From Grammothele lineata (Eukaryota; Basidiomycota; Agaricomycetes; Polyporales; Polyporaceae): a stretch of 64,000 nt of DNA. The stretch spans positions 372,001 through 436,000 of the forward strand of contig NDFF03000092.1 of assembly GCA_002150815.3 (NCBI GenBank), given 5' to 3'. The notes below the pieces were generated by a model. It was not told the origin of the DNA. It made no database searches and was given only the letters and a program-made list of their open reading frames with translations. How positions within the stretch are numbered: the first letter of the stretch is position 1; every line of letters begins with the position of its first letter. This document shows, piece after piece, positions 33,701 to 44,869 of the stretch. A program made the translations under genes and the position numbers.

Positions 33701-35548
33701 ACGTCGCTCGGGAAGCATACCAGGAAGCCCGCGCCCAAACTCTCCAAGTGCGTTCTAGATGCCCGTCCGCTGTCTCGTTTACGTACTGAGCGCGCTGCGT
33801 GGCGTTAGCATTGGCGAGGAGCCTAAGGCGGACAAACACTCGATGGGCACATTCTCGCGGTTGCGCGAGAAGCGGGCGACGAGCCGCCCTGGCACGTCCG
33901 ATGGCACGTACAGGCAATCTGAGAAGGCGAAGCCTGTCAAGGTGAAGGAGGAGGCCATGAAGGAGAAGGAGAAACGGGACCGCGCTGTGTCCCTGTCCCC
34001 GTCCAAAGAGCGCGACCCCGCGCTCTTACGCAAGCGGACGTCTTCCTCGACCACCTCGCCCACCCAAGCCTCTTTGGTTTCTGGGAAGGCCGCCGTTGGT
34101 GCGCCACCAGGCGGCGCGCCAGCCCTCAAGGCGGGTCAGAGCATTCTTGAGCAGATCGGAGAGCCCGATCACAACGGGTGGATGCGTAAGAAGAGCGAGC
34201 GGTACAACAGCTGGAAGCTGCGCTACTTCGTGCTCAAGGGCCCGCACCTGTATTGGCTAAGGAGCAACAGCAAAACGGTTCGTGCCTTCTCCTGCGCCGC
34301 GGCACGACCTCGTGGCTTATGCGTTGCTGATTGCGGCGCGATTGGGCTGTGCAGGAGACTAAGATCAAAGGCTACGTGAACATCGTGGGCTACAAAGTCC
34401 TCGCGGATGAGAACGTAGACCCTGGCCGGTATGGCTTCCGGATCGTGCATGACACAGAGAAGCCCCACCTATTCAGCTCGGACGAGCAGCTCACCGTTCG
34501 CGAATGGATGAAGGCGCTGATGAAGGCAACGATCACGCGGGATTACGCGAGTACGTCCTTGACGTTTTCTCTTGACCACAGCCGCCTCATTTCGCTTCGT
34601 CGTGTGTGCGCAGACCCCGTTATGTCGTCGTGCAACATTCCGACCATTCCACTGACCGTGGCGCAAGCCATGAACCCTGCGCCGCGGCCGCCTTCGCCAA
34701 CAGCACGGGACGCGACGCAGAAGGCGCTGCGCAGGGAGAATCCGAACCAGCTGTCGAGCCGGGATGCGCAAGTGCTTCTCATGGGCATGCCTAACAAGAA
34801 TCAGAACGGTGAACGTGCGCGGTTGGAGTCGTTCTTCACGAACGACACGGTGTCCACCCGCGACCCCGAGTCGCCGACGGTGGCGAGGTCGGCCCAGCCG
34901 AAGAGCCCCGCGCCTCCGCGCCCCTCGCGCGAAATGCGCCGGATGAGCATGCAGGGCGCGAACGACTATGTAGGCCTGTCCAGCTCCACGTCTGCTGTGC
35001 GCATCCTCTGAACTTTGTCTTCCGTTCTTCTCTTCGGTCGCGTTGCGGTCTCACTTCCCACACAATATTGTAACGCGCGCTTCTGTTCTCCGAACCGCGT
35101 ACGGCCGATGATGCAGGACGCGCCCGTGGACGCCGGCCTGATCGAGTGGGCGAACTCGCACCTTCCCGGCAGCCTCAAGATCCTCGACGCCTCCGGCTCG
35201 CTTTGCGGCGGCCTCGCGCTGCTCCGACTCGCGGAGGACATCAAGGGCAAGCCCGCGTCACCTCCCGTGCTGGATTCGGCGTTCCCGACCGGACCGAACG
35301 ACGACAAGCTGGACGGCCTGTTCCGGCTTTTCGACTACCTGCTCGATAACGACGTCAAAATGGGCACGGTCAGCATCAACGACATCCGTCAAGGCAAGCG
35401 CGACAAGATCATCCAGCTCCTGCGCGCGCTCAAGGCCTGGGAAGACCGCCGGCTTGCGGTCGCGCAGTCCCTCGGCCATGGAGCGATGGCCGCGGGTCCG
35501 TTCATGGGCATGGCAGGGGGACTGGACTTGTATAGGCCGTCGGTGTGA
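30723..35548 (+). CDS. BOI2: BOI-family polarity scaffold, SH3-SAM-PH-CH
   Basis: Related to yeast Boi1/Boi2, which link Cdc42/Rho signalling and exocytosis at growth sites. Domains in order: SH3 at residues 3-57 (ALHDFSPENPDEVSFKVGD, GDGWWQ spliced to GRNPTGQIGLFP); a long Ser/Thr/Pro-rich spacer; SAM at about 452-512 (WTVDDVVEWLKSKGFD, then EQEITGDVLLELD); a second spacer with basic patches; PH at nt 34174-34545 (NGWMRKKSERYNSWKLRYFV, ending VREWMKALMKATI); and a calponin-homology-like module at nt 35125-35460 (LIEWANSHLPGSLKILD, CGGLALLRLAEDIKG, KIIQLLRALKAWEDRR). Yeast Boi proteins lack the CH module. The first intron (30849-31327) is 479 nt, long for this window; most others are 50-100 nt. 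The start is the ATG directly before the SH3 domain. Confidence 0.88.
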
Positions 35549-35967
35549 TGAGGGGCGTGAAGGTTCGTGGACAGTAGTATCTATTCGGGCGTGCGTGCGC
35601 GTGAGGCGCCGCACGCATCGCATCGCATTCATTAGTTCAATCGCACGCTTGTATATACATAGATCCGCTCTGCTGCCATGGGACTTGTCCTGCATACCAC
35701 GCTCCTTGCTTTTTACGTTTTTCCTATTCTCTGGTACCTCGTATACGATCTTGTTTGACGTCGGGTGTGTGCCTGCGATCGTAGATACTTCTAGTGCCAT
35801 TTGTCAGCGGTTTGGGAGGAGTGCATAATCAGCGCCGCGATATCGATGGCGCAGAAAAAATAAGTACGGGACCTGTCCGGGCGGTGGGCGGCAAACCCAA
35901 GTCTTCCGACCTCTCGCTTCCTCTCACTCCGCGGCGGCCTGCTCACGTCTTCGACCTCGAATAAGAA
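35549..35967. other. intergenic region between the BOI-like and Emw1-like genes
   Basis: Head-to-tail genes on the same strand. It contains the 3' end of one and the leader of the next; no gene and no clear TATA box. Confidence 0.4.
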
Positions 35968-38900
35968 ATGAGCTTGAACGTCGAGGCCGTCGAGAAGGCG
36001 CTGCTGACCGGCAAGTGGGACGACGGACTGGACAGCGCGTCTGATGTCCCTGTCCTGGAGGTCGCGCAGAACGTGGCAAACGGCGATTTTCGCGATCTCA
36101 GGACGTCACCCAGCCGAGATCTGTTTACGCTAACACAACCTAACGACGACATCCTCGACCGCCCTCTCTCCGAGTGGTTTACTTTTTCGCAAGCCCCCTC
36201 CGCCGACGCCTCTCCGGCGGACGAGCTCCTCCGGCTCTCCAGCGCAGTCGCCTGCCTCCATGCATTCATCCAAGCCAACTGGACGGGCCCAGATCTCGAC
36301 ATCAAGCCGCTCGAGCTGCTCACGCTCACCCCGGAGCTCTCTCAGCTAGTCACCGAGGATCTGCTCCATCAAAAGGCTGTTTCCGAGCTCGCGTACGGCG
36401 GCGAGCCAGCTTACCATCTCGCCAAGGTCCCCATCTTCCTCCAGCTCGCCCGCCTCCTCCTCGACACCCCCTTCCAGCACCTCCAGTCTGTGCCATGGTG
36501 GCGCCTTCGCGCGTGGCGCGTCCACGAGCACGTTCTCGACGAGCCTGTGGCGGCTCCCGACGGCGTATTCACGGGCGCGGCCGCTCTACTGGAGTCCGGG
36601 TTCGCGGCCGAGCCAGACATCGCCGGGAGGCTTTTGCTGGAGCAGGGTTTACTCGAGCACTACGTAGGCCATGACAAATCGGCTGCCGATTATTTCGTGC
36701 GCGCGGCGCGTGCGACGGAGCTCGCATACGAGCTCACGGGCGCACCGGGCAGGCGCACCAAGTTCCAGGACCGCGACATCACCCAGCTCGTGCTCCTCGC
36801 CGAGTCCCGCACACGCGGCGACGGGACCGATCCTGCTCCAAGCGGAACAAGAGAGCCCGCGAGTGAACCTACCGCAGAGGCTGCCGGTGGCGCTGCTCCC
36901 TCAGGCGGGGCCGACCCTGCAGTACCTGAAACGCTTCTCCTCAACGACGATACGTTGCTCGAACGGACGGCGTATACATCTTCTGCTACCGCAGCGGCGG
37001 CCGATACCAACTCCTCCACCACCACGATCACCCACAATGCCCGCCTCGCCCACCTCGACCCGGGCGCGCAGCCCGCTCTGCACCCGCTCGACCAGTCCAT
37101 CCTGCTCGCGCTTTGCCTGAACGTCAAGAACGCCTCCCCCTCGCACGGGCTCACCGCCGAGCAAATGACCCCATACGTCGCGCGCGTCGTCGAGCACCCC
37201 CGGAACTGGACCGTCCACACCATGGCCCTCCTCCTGCGCGCCCGCCTCGAAGCCAACCGCACCCGCACCGTCGAACGCTCCGTCCTCCAGCTCCAAGCGC
37301 TCCTCGACCAAATGCCCACCGCCGACTCCCCCACCGCCGAACGCCTCCTCTTCATCCACGCCCTCGTCCTCCCCCCGCGCTGGGAGCTCGAGAAGGAGCT
37401 CGCCGCGCGCTACCTCACCCTCGGCGTCGTCCGCTCCGCGCTCGACATCTTCGAGCGGCTCGAGATGTGGGCCGAGGCGGTGGGGTGCTACGGGGCGCTC
37501 GAGCGCCCCGCGCAGGGCGTCGCGCTCGTCCGCGACCTCCTCGCGGGCCGCAAGGCCGAGGCGGACGCCGTGCTCGCGCATGCGCGCGAGGGGGTCGCAC
37601 CCGCCCGCGCGGCGGTGCGCGACGCCGCGCGCGAGGCGAAGCTCTGGTGTCTCCTCGGGGACCTCGAGCCCTCCTCCGCTCAGGAACATTACGCGCGCGC
37701 GTGGGAGGTGTGTAAAGGCACCTCAGCGCGAGCGATGCGTTCCCTAGGCGGGCTGCACTTCGCGAGGGGGGAGTACGGGGAGGCGGTCAAGTGCCTCAGG
37801 AAGGCGGTGGCGATCGCGCCGCTGCAGGCGCGGGCGTGGTTCGTGCTCGGGTGCGCGGCGATGCGGATGGAGGACTGGAACGGGGCGCGGGAGGCGTTCG
37901 TGCGGTGCGTGACGCTCGACGACGAGGATGGGGAGAGCTGGAATAACCTCGCGAGCGTGTATATGCGCATGGGCGAGGCGGGCGAGACGGCAGCCCTCGA
38001 TGGGGACGGCACGAACGACGAAGACGAAGACGAGAACGAGAACGGAAACGAACACGGGAAGGCTGTGCAGGTGTGTATTCAGTCGCCGGCTCGGCTCGGC
38101 TATCTTGACGTTATTTCCCCCTGCGCCCTCCCTTGTTTTTCATGATTTCCTTTCATTTCCTGTCCTCCTCTGCCGTACCCCTCCCATGTTTCGGCCAAGC
38201 ATCCCACCGCCGCTTACTCACCCCCCCCCCCCCCCCCCCTTAGGCAAACTCCTCCTCCTCCTCCCCCTCCTCCTCCCAAGACCTTTCCCCCTCCGCCCCG
38301 CCCTCCCAAACCCAGCCCCAGCCCCGCCCCCGCATCCCATTCACGAACCGCCTCCTCGCATTCCGCGCGCTCCGGCAAGGCCTGCGCGTGAGCTACGACA
38401 GCTGGCGGATGTGGCAGAACTACATGGTCATCGCGACGGACGTCGGCGAGCTCAACGAGGCGTGCCGCGCGCTCGCGCGCGTCGTCGAGGAGCGCGCGGC
38501 GCGCGACGGGCCCGCGTGCGTCGACGAGGACGTGTTGGAGAGGTTGGTGGGTGCTGTCACGCGCGGATCCGCGTCCGCGTCTGAGTCTTCCGTGGGGGAA
38601 GGCGTGGAAGGAACGGAGGGGATGAGGGAAGGGGCGGGGACAGACCCCTCAAGCCAAACCGCAGGCCTCGACAGACGCGTCTCCGACCTCCTGGAACGCA
38701 CGATCCTCCCGCGCGCGTCCTCCCCGCGCATCTTCCGCGCGCGCGCGCGTCTGCTGCTCGCGCAGGGCAAGCACGCGGACGCGCTGACGGCGTACATGGA
38801 CGCGTACCGCGCGGGCCCCGCGGGGAGCCTCGAGCGCGGCGGGGAGACGGAGGTGGCGGCGTGGCGGGCGGGGGTGAGGGAGGTGGAGGAGGTCGTGGAC

Positions 38901-39083
38901 GTGCTTCGGAATTTTGGGCCACGGGTAGGGAAAGGGCAGGGAGAGGGGGAGGGGGGGTTTAATTGGAAGTTGCAGGCGAGGAGCGTGGTGCGGACGTTCA
39001 TGGGCAAGACGAGGGAGTTTGAGGACGAGCCGGAGTGGGCGAGGCTCGTCGAGCTCTTGGAGGAGATCAAGAGGGAGGAGTAG
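35968..39083 (+). CDS. EMW1: TPR protein TTC27/Emw1
   Basis: Orthologue of human TTC27 and fission-yeast Emw1, an essential protein named for cell-wall maintenance. Two exons (35968-38070, 38244-39083) give 980 residues. The N-terminal third is helical, with the family block EQGLLEHYVGHDKSAADYF and GAPGRRTKFQDRD. TPR repeats occupy residues about 570-670 (MRSLGGLHFARGEYGEAVKC, AWFVLGCAAMRMEDWNGARE, SWNNLASVYMRMGE). The family's typical C-terminal block RQGLRVSYDSWRMWQNYM comes soon after the intron. Just before it, an acidic stretch (DEDEDENENGNE) and a Ser/Pro/Gln-rich stretch flank the splice junction. The intron's polypyrimidine tract is a run of about 20 C, a likely trouble spot for sequencing. 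Confidence 0.9.
38221..38240. repeat. poly-C tract at an intron 3' end
   Basis: About 19 consecutive C followed by TTAG form the acceptor of the Emw1 intron. A similar poly-C run borders the assembly gap at 18763. Confidence 0.85.
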
Positions 39084-39823
39084 GCGTAGACTGCGGCGGC
39101 GGTGCCTCGGGCGGGCCAGAAGGACGGCGACGAGGAGAAGAAAAAAAAGGAAAGCAGGCGAACACGGGCGAGGTGGAGCATGAGGGTCGCACGCGGGAAC
39201 TGCGGGAGGTAGACCGCCCGCTGGCCTCCCGCCGCCGGGGCGTGCTGTCTGTAGTCTGCGGTATGGGTTACGCGGGGGAGCGCTTCAGTACTGTGCAGGT
39301 GCTAGCGGGGGCGAGGTCAGGGTGGTAGTAAAGTTCGTGATGTGTGGACAGGCAGGCAGGCCGGAACGCGTGCGCGTGCGCAGACGCTGCTGCCGCCTCC
39401 CTCGTCTCGAGTCTCGGGTTTCGAGTTTCGAGTGCTCGAGGCGATCACGCAAATAGACGTACGTCCTGGACACGAGAGTTGCCGCGTCCGTTGCGGCCGC
39501 GTTGAGGTAATGCGTCAGGGGCGGGACTCGGATTCGAATGCGCATGCGCAGGGCAGACCGTCTGCAGCCTGCAGGGCCGCCCCCGGAGATAGCTCGCCAT
39601 CTCGCCCCAGAAACAACGAGGCGAGCGGGCGGCGCAATCATCAAAAAAAGGCGCGTAATGATCGAGTGGTCATTAAGAGCGAGGGGAGCTGAACGAAATA
39701 GCCGAAGCGAAGGGGGGGCAAGGGGCGAAGGGAGGGAGGGAGGGGGGTAGCGCGTGTGCGGCCGGGTCGTGTGCCGGGTCGTCCGCCGGCTGGTGGCGGC
39801 GGCGGCGACGGCGGCAGGAGGGT
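39084..39823. other. convergent 3' region between Emw1 and the DUF6593-like gene
   Basis: Very GC- and purine-rich, with AG-rich runs (about 39700-39750). No gene is recognised. It should hold the two terminators. Confidence 0.4.
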
Positions 39824-40633
39824 TTATTCCCAGTTCGAGACCTGGGCGATGCGGTTCAGGATCAAAGTCGTCAGGATCTCCGTGACTATCGGTAGGGCGG
39901 CGGGCTTCAAGGTGAGCTTTGCGGAGAAGGGGTCCGCGAGCTGGCTCGTCTCCCAGAGCGCTATCATGTTTCCCCGCGAGTCGATGCACTGTGCGCGAGA
40001 TGCGGGCGTGAGCTGCTGCCCCGAGGACGGATCTGGTCACTGGTCGTGCGGTGCGCACCTCTAGCCGCTGGTTAGAGATGATTCGCCATTTGTACTCCCT
40101 TTGGTTCTGGGCGTAGAAATACCGCGAGCTGTGCGGGCGGCACACAGGCACACAGATACGCCGACAGAGAAGTAAATAGACTGATGATATGTTAAACGAG
40201 AAACTGAACGGCGTACGTGCTGTTCTCCTTTTTTCTTGCTCGTGCTTGGGCCATGAGGACATAGGTGGCGTTGCCGTAGATGATGTGACCGGGCGTGCGG
40301 TTGGGGCCAAAGTAGAAGAAGGATTTGGGGGGCCCCATGATGTCGGTGTGTTGCTGGGCCCATTGGGGCTCGCGCGTGATGCGCATAATGAGGTTGGGGT
40401 TCTCCTCGACCTGTATGAGGACAAATGTTAGCGGGGAAGTGGCACGCGCGGAGCGGGTTGACAGACCATCGCGCTAGAAGGCGGACGGCGGACGTTAGCG
40501 AGGGAGCGGAAGAGCGGGGCGGGGGCGGGAGGGAGAGGACGTACACGGAGAAGGCGAGACGGCCGTCGACGTCCTCGAAGCGGGCATTCCAGGGGTCTGA
40601 GGAGAACTGGAGGAGGGTGTACGTGGTGGACAT
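39824..40633 (-). CDS. DUF6593-like (tubby-C-like) basidiomycete protein with a 7-nt microexon
   Basis: Small protein of a family widespread in mushroom-forming fungi; function unknown. Exons on the minus strand are 40633-40545, 40473-40467, 40410-40217, 40128-40059 and 39988-39824, all in phase, giving 174 residues. It starts MSTTYTLLQFSSDPWNARFE, continues through IMRITREPQWAQQH and PPKSFFYFGPNR, then FYAQNQREYKWRII after intron 3, and ends LPIVTEILTTLILNRIAQ. The RxYKWxI motif and the closing hydrophobic helix are what I associate with DUF6593. The second exon has only seven bases (C GCG ATG); skipping it would shift the frame. No signal peptide or clear membrane span, though the final hydrophobic helix could be peripheral. 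Confidence 0.72.
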
Positions 40634-41996
40634 GGACGGGGGCGGGGGATAGGACGGGGGTGGAGGAGGGCATAGGAAGTCGGGCTAGTGATGATTGTAT
40701 AGACTTGGGTGGGGCAAACAAGGGATCGGACCGCTTGGGGCATGTTCGCCCGAGCCGTGGCCATCGCCCTTGCGGTGGACGATCGCATCGACAACAGACG
40801 GCGGACGGCTCCGGCTCCTGCCCGGGCTCTCTTGCTGCTCCGAGAGGCTGAGGCTGAGGCTCCCACTGGGCTCTGTCTCCAGCCCCGGTCGGACTCCGGC
40901 CAACAGCCGCCAACAGCCGCCCTCATCCGCGTCCGTCCCTCACCCACCAGGGTCGCCCACGTGCACGCCACGAGGTCTTCCACGCGACATCGATCGGAAG
41001 CCCGTCCGGTGTCGCATCCTTCTCTCGCCCGCCGACACCACAACCTCGCCTGCACGCCCCGCTCGAGACCTCCTCCGCCGCACCTCAAGTACTCACTCCC
41101 CGCGCGTCCGTGATGACCACCCCAGCGTGCTCGCCGGCGTCCCCCTCCGCCTTCCACGGGCCCCTCCCCACCGCTCGCCCCGACCGGGGCCCATCCGACC
41201 ACAGCAGCATCAGATAACCCCCTTGAAGCCTTCCGCACCCCCGGGACCCCCAGCCCCGGCTCCTCGATCATCGACGGAAGAACGTGTTCGCAAGCCGCGC
41301 GCGTGTGCCACGCGCCCCGTCAGGCCCCTTCCTTCCAAGTTCCCGCATCCATGGCGACTGCCCGAACCACACCCAAAACGCGAGATCAGATCGTTCTTTT
41401 CATAATGGAATCGCTCCCCCGCCCCGCCCCTCGCCCGGAATCCGGATGATGGATCCCCGCTGCCTGCCGCCGTCCCGCCGTCCGCCCGCGGCCCCGCCCC
41501 AGGCCCCTCGCGCGACCCTGCGTAAGTCTGCTATAGTACCAGTCTAGCTCGTGTACAGCATGCCACGCCTAATTCCCGCCAACCTTCCCTCCTGCGTGCC
41601 TTGCCCGAAGCTCGCCGCCGGCCTGCAATCGCGCCTCGCCTGGCCTAACCTTGAGTTGCGGCTCGCGGCTCGCGAGCTGTCTGTCTCTCCTTGGTCGCCC
41701 TGTCACCACGCTATGTATTGGTATTAGACCGAGCATGTGTGCGCGTGCCGGTGACCCGCCACGGTCCGCCTGCGTCCCACCGTCTCCACTCACCCCCTGC
41801 CCGCTGTCCCACAAGCTACCCGCCCTGGTGCTCCAAACTTGAAGAACAGACCCCGAAAGAAGCTCGGCCATCGCGAGTGGGGGGGACTCTCGCGCGCGAA
41901 ACGCTGAGTCAGTCGTACACTGCGAACAGAAACCGCGGTCCGTTGATGAGTATGTATTGATATCTGAGTCCTGACTGACTGGCACCGCCGCCGCCA
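40634..41996. other. GC-rich intergenic region
   Basis: Between the start of the DUF6593-like gene and the stop of EMC6. Several long open frames exist on both strands, but they are Pro/Arg/Ser-rich, resemble nothing, and overlap each other as expected from high GC content. Confidence 0.4.
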
Positions 41997-42553
41997 TCAC
42001 GCACCGTGTACGATCCCTGCCCACGCGCGTGCGTGTGTGTGCGATTGAGATTGAGATGCGTCCATCAAGGGTACCACGCAGAAGGGGCAGAAGGAGCAGA
42101 AGGGGAAGAGGGCGGCCGCGGTCGCATCGAGAAGCCCGTCAGCGCGAGATCGAAGATGGGGTGCGGTGGGTGGCGGTTGCAAGGGGCAGCTCGAAGGGAA
42201 CGAGGGGGTGAGGGCAGATAGGTGGAGACGAACGTACCGTAGAAGAGCGTCCACACGAGCACGAACGAGAACACGTTCTCCTGCCCCGGGCTGACGAGCG
42301 CCGTCCAGCCCCCCTGGACGTACTTGCCCGGGCGGCCCCTGCACTTGAGGTAGAGGCACGCGGACGTGAGGAGCATAGAGAAAGCGAAGAGCGCGAAGCC
42401 GGACGCGTTCGTCAGGCCGAGCACGCCCGCGACGGCGCCCGCGAAGCAGGAGGAGAGGAACTTGACGGTGTACAGCCGCGAGCTGTTGTACTGCACGTTC
42501 GGGGCGAACAGGAGCTGGGCGGCGGCCTCGGGGCTGGCTGCGGTGGCCGACAT
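41997..42553 (-). CDS. EMC6: ER membrane protein complex subunit 6 (EMC6)
   Basis: Subunit of the EMC insertase, which places tail-anchored and multi-pass proteins in the ER membrane. Two exons: 42553-42238 and 42016-41997. The 111-residue protein matches family length. The motif NSSRLYTVKFLSSCFAGAVA is followed by GVLGLTNASGFALFAFSMLL (second membrane span), then ENVFSFVLVWTLFYG, which completes as IVHGA after the intron (human ends YGMVHVY). The tiny last exon encodes only the final six residues, so a gene finder could miss it. The start is the ATG giving MSATAASPEA; upstream in-frame sequence lacks another ATG. The start codon is 291 bases from that of the divergent aspartate-semialdehyde dehydrogenase. 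Confidence 0.9.
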
Positions 42554-42844
42554 GGCGGGGGCGTCGTCGTCGAGGTCAAAGGTGCAGTGCGTGTGCGCTG
42601 AGAACGCCGGCGAGCCCAACGGCAGCAGCGGTGACGTGCGTGTTTGCGTGACGAAAGGGTGACTTTGAGGTCACGATCTCGCGTGGCGGGCACGATTCGG
42701 AATCGTGCCTTGCGCCTCCGAAATCGCCGCTCAGCGCTCAGCGCCCAGCGTTTTGCTCGCTGACTCGCCTTCCCCTATTTTCGCTCGCCCGGCCTCACGC
42801 TGGGCACATCCTCGTGCGCCCCCCCACACACCCCCGCCCCCGCC
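42554..42844. promoter_or_regulatory. divergent promoter region, EMC6 / aspartate-semialdehyde dehydrogenase
   Basis: 291 bases between two divergent start codons. The side near 42845 is C-rich. No TATA box is seen. Confidence 0.45.
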
Positions 42845-44096
42845 ATGACGAACGCAAAGCAGTACACGGTCGGCGTCCTGGGCGCGACGGGCACCGTCGG
42901 GCAGCGGTTCATCGCCCTGCTCGCGGAGCACCCGTTCTTCGTCGTCGGTGCGCTCGGCGCATCTGCGCGATCGGCGGGCAAGCCGTACGCAAAGGCCGTC
43001 AACTGGAAGCAGACGAGGCCGATCCCGGGCGCGGTGCGCGACATGGTCGTGCACGAGTGCGATCCGGCGCACTTTAAGGAGTGTGCGGTCGTTTTCTCGG
43101 GGCTGGACGCGGACGTTGCGGGCGAGATAGGTGAGTGCGCTGTGGGGTTCTTGATGGTGGTTGGGCAGTTTTGTTCATTCCCGTATCTTTCCCCCCCCGT
43201 TTGATATCATCCCATCTCCCCATCGCCCGTCCCACCTTTGACGCAACGCAGAGCAGCGGTTTAGGCAAGCGGAGCTGGCCGTGTTCTCGAACGCGAAGAA
43301 CTTCCGGCGAGATCCGCACGTCCCGCTCATCGTCCCGCTCGTGAACACCTCGCACTTCTCCATCCTCCCGCAACAGCAGCGGTTACACTCGCCGCCCCTG
43401 AAGAAAGGCTTCATCGTCACGAACGCCAACTGCTCCACGACGGCCGTCGTCATCCCCCTCGCGGCGCTCGAGCGCGCCTTCGGGCCCATCGAGTCCTGCA
43501 TGATCACCACGATGCAAGCCATCTCCGGCGCCGGCTACCCAGGCGTGCCCTCGCTCGACATCGTCGACAACATCGTCCCCTTCATCAGCGGCGAGGAAGA
43601 GAAGATCGAGTGGGAGACGCTCAAGATCCTCGGGGGGCTCGCCCAGCGCGACGCCGACGCCGACGCGAACGACAAGGGCCTGCTCGAGTTCGACATGCAC
43701 ACCCGCCAGCCGCTGCGCATCTCCGCGTCGTGCAACCGCGTGCCGGTCATCGAGGGCCACACCGAGTGCGTCTCGGTCCGCTTCGCGCGGCGCCCGCCGC
43801 CGAGCCCGCAGCAGGTGCGCGAGGCGCTCCAGGCGTACACGTCCGAGGCGTACGCGATCGGGTGCCCCTCTGCCCCAAGGCACACGGTGTTCGTGCACGA
43901 GGAGCCGGACAGGCCGCAGCCGCGGCTCGATAGGGACTACCAGGCCGGGGCGGGGGTGTGTGTGGGGAGGGTGAGGCAGTGTAGGGTGTTGGATGTGAAG
44001 TTTGTGGTGTTGGCGAATAATGTGGCGATTGGGGCAGCGACGAGCAGCATCATCAACGCGGAGTACGCGGTGCTAAAAGGGATCGTTGGGGCGTAG
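42845..44096 (+). CDS. HOM2: aspartate-semialdehyde dehydrogenase
   Basis: Catalyses the NADPH-dependent reduction of aspartyl phosphate to aspartate semialdehyde, the branch step toward homoserine, threonine and methionine; absent in animals. Exons 42845-43130 and 43252-44096 give 376 residues. Visible motifs are the nucleotide loop GVLGATGTVGQRF (residues 10-22), the catalytic cysteine in TNANCSTT (Cys156, the same number as in yeast Hom2), SGAGYPGVPSLD, and the substrate-site region SCNRVPVIEGHTECV with its basic residues. The C-terminus (NNVAIGAATSSIINAEYAV) matches the fungal/archaeal subclass. The gene is complete and needs no unusual splicing. Confidence 0.95.
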
Positions 44097-44869
44097 CAAC
44101 CAGCGGCGGACGAGGTTGGGGAGGGGGCGCGGAACGTGGTGGACCCCAGGCGGGAACAGAAGGGCGGGCGGGTAAGGGCGGTGAGGCGGACGGTCGGGGG
44201 CGCGCTGCAGAAGTTCGGGAAACGATTTACATGTACGAGTTAATGGGGTGCAGAAGAAGAAAAACATAGCTATCTGTAGCCATGTACGGTAGCCCACGCA
44301 AATGGCAGCCGTCGGCCCTTGAGGCTCGGAGCTGGACGACCCGCCGGGCGCGGCGCTCTGGGCGGCGTGCCCACGGCGTGCGCACACAATGACCAACGGG
44401 GCGCGCCGAGGGTGCGGGACGGGCGGGACCCACAACTCGTTCAGGATAGATTGCAGCGAGCGCATCTCTGCGCATCTGCCCAGGGCCCGAGCCATCTGCC
44501 ACTGCATCTCCAGCCCGGCCTCCTTCGCGGCGCCGTTAATTTATCTCTCACCTCAATCTCGTCGCCTAACTAGTGACGCGCCTCGCGCTGTGCTGGCCTG
44601 TCCAACCCGCCACGCGAGCCGCGTCGAGCCACGAGCCCCGAGCCCCGAGCGCGCGAGGACCGGACGCGCGCGTGCGGCCTTGGCGGGCCTGCGTACCGCT
44701 CGCTGCTCGCCGTCATCTCCGCCAGTCTGTCCCACCGGCTGCTTTGCGCTTGCTCACCGTGCCTCCTTCCTCCCTCACTTGTCTCGTACGCTGAGCACTG
44801 ACCTCTAGTCCCGAATAACCTCTTCTACCGACACTCTCCTCACCTCACCGTCGAAAATTTCCCAACAAG
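44097..44869. other. intergenic region upstream of RRP43
   Basis: GC-rich, no gene recognised. A short degenerate repeat of GAGCCCC/GAGCCACG units lies near 44625-44650. A C/T-rich leader precedes the ATG at 44870. Confidence 0.4.

Noticed and set aside
36901..37689. 262-codon minus-strand frame opposite Emw1
   Set aside because: Gly/Glu/Val-rich shadow of a high-GC exon.
40495..41405. Overlapping frames on both strands upstream of the DUF6593-like gene
   Set aside because: Both strands are open simply because GC is high; Pro/Arg/Ser-rich, no motif, no splice logic.
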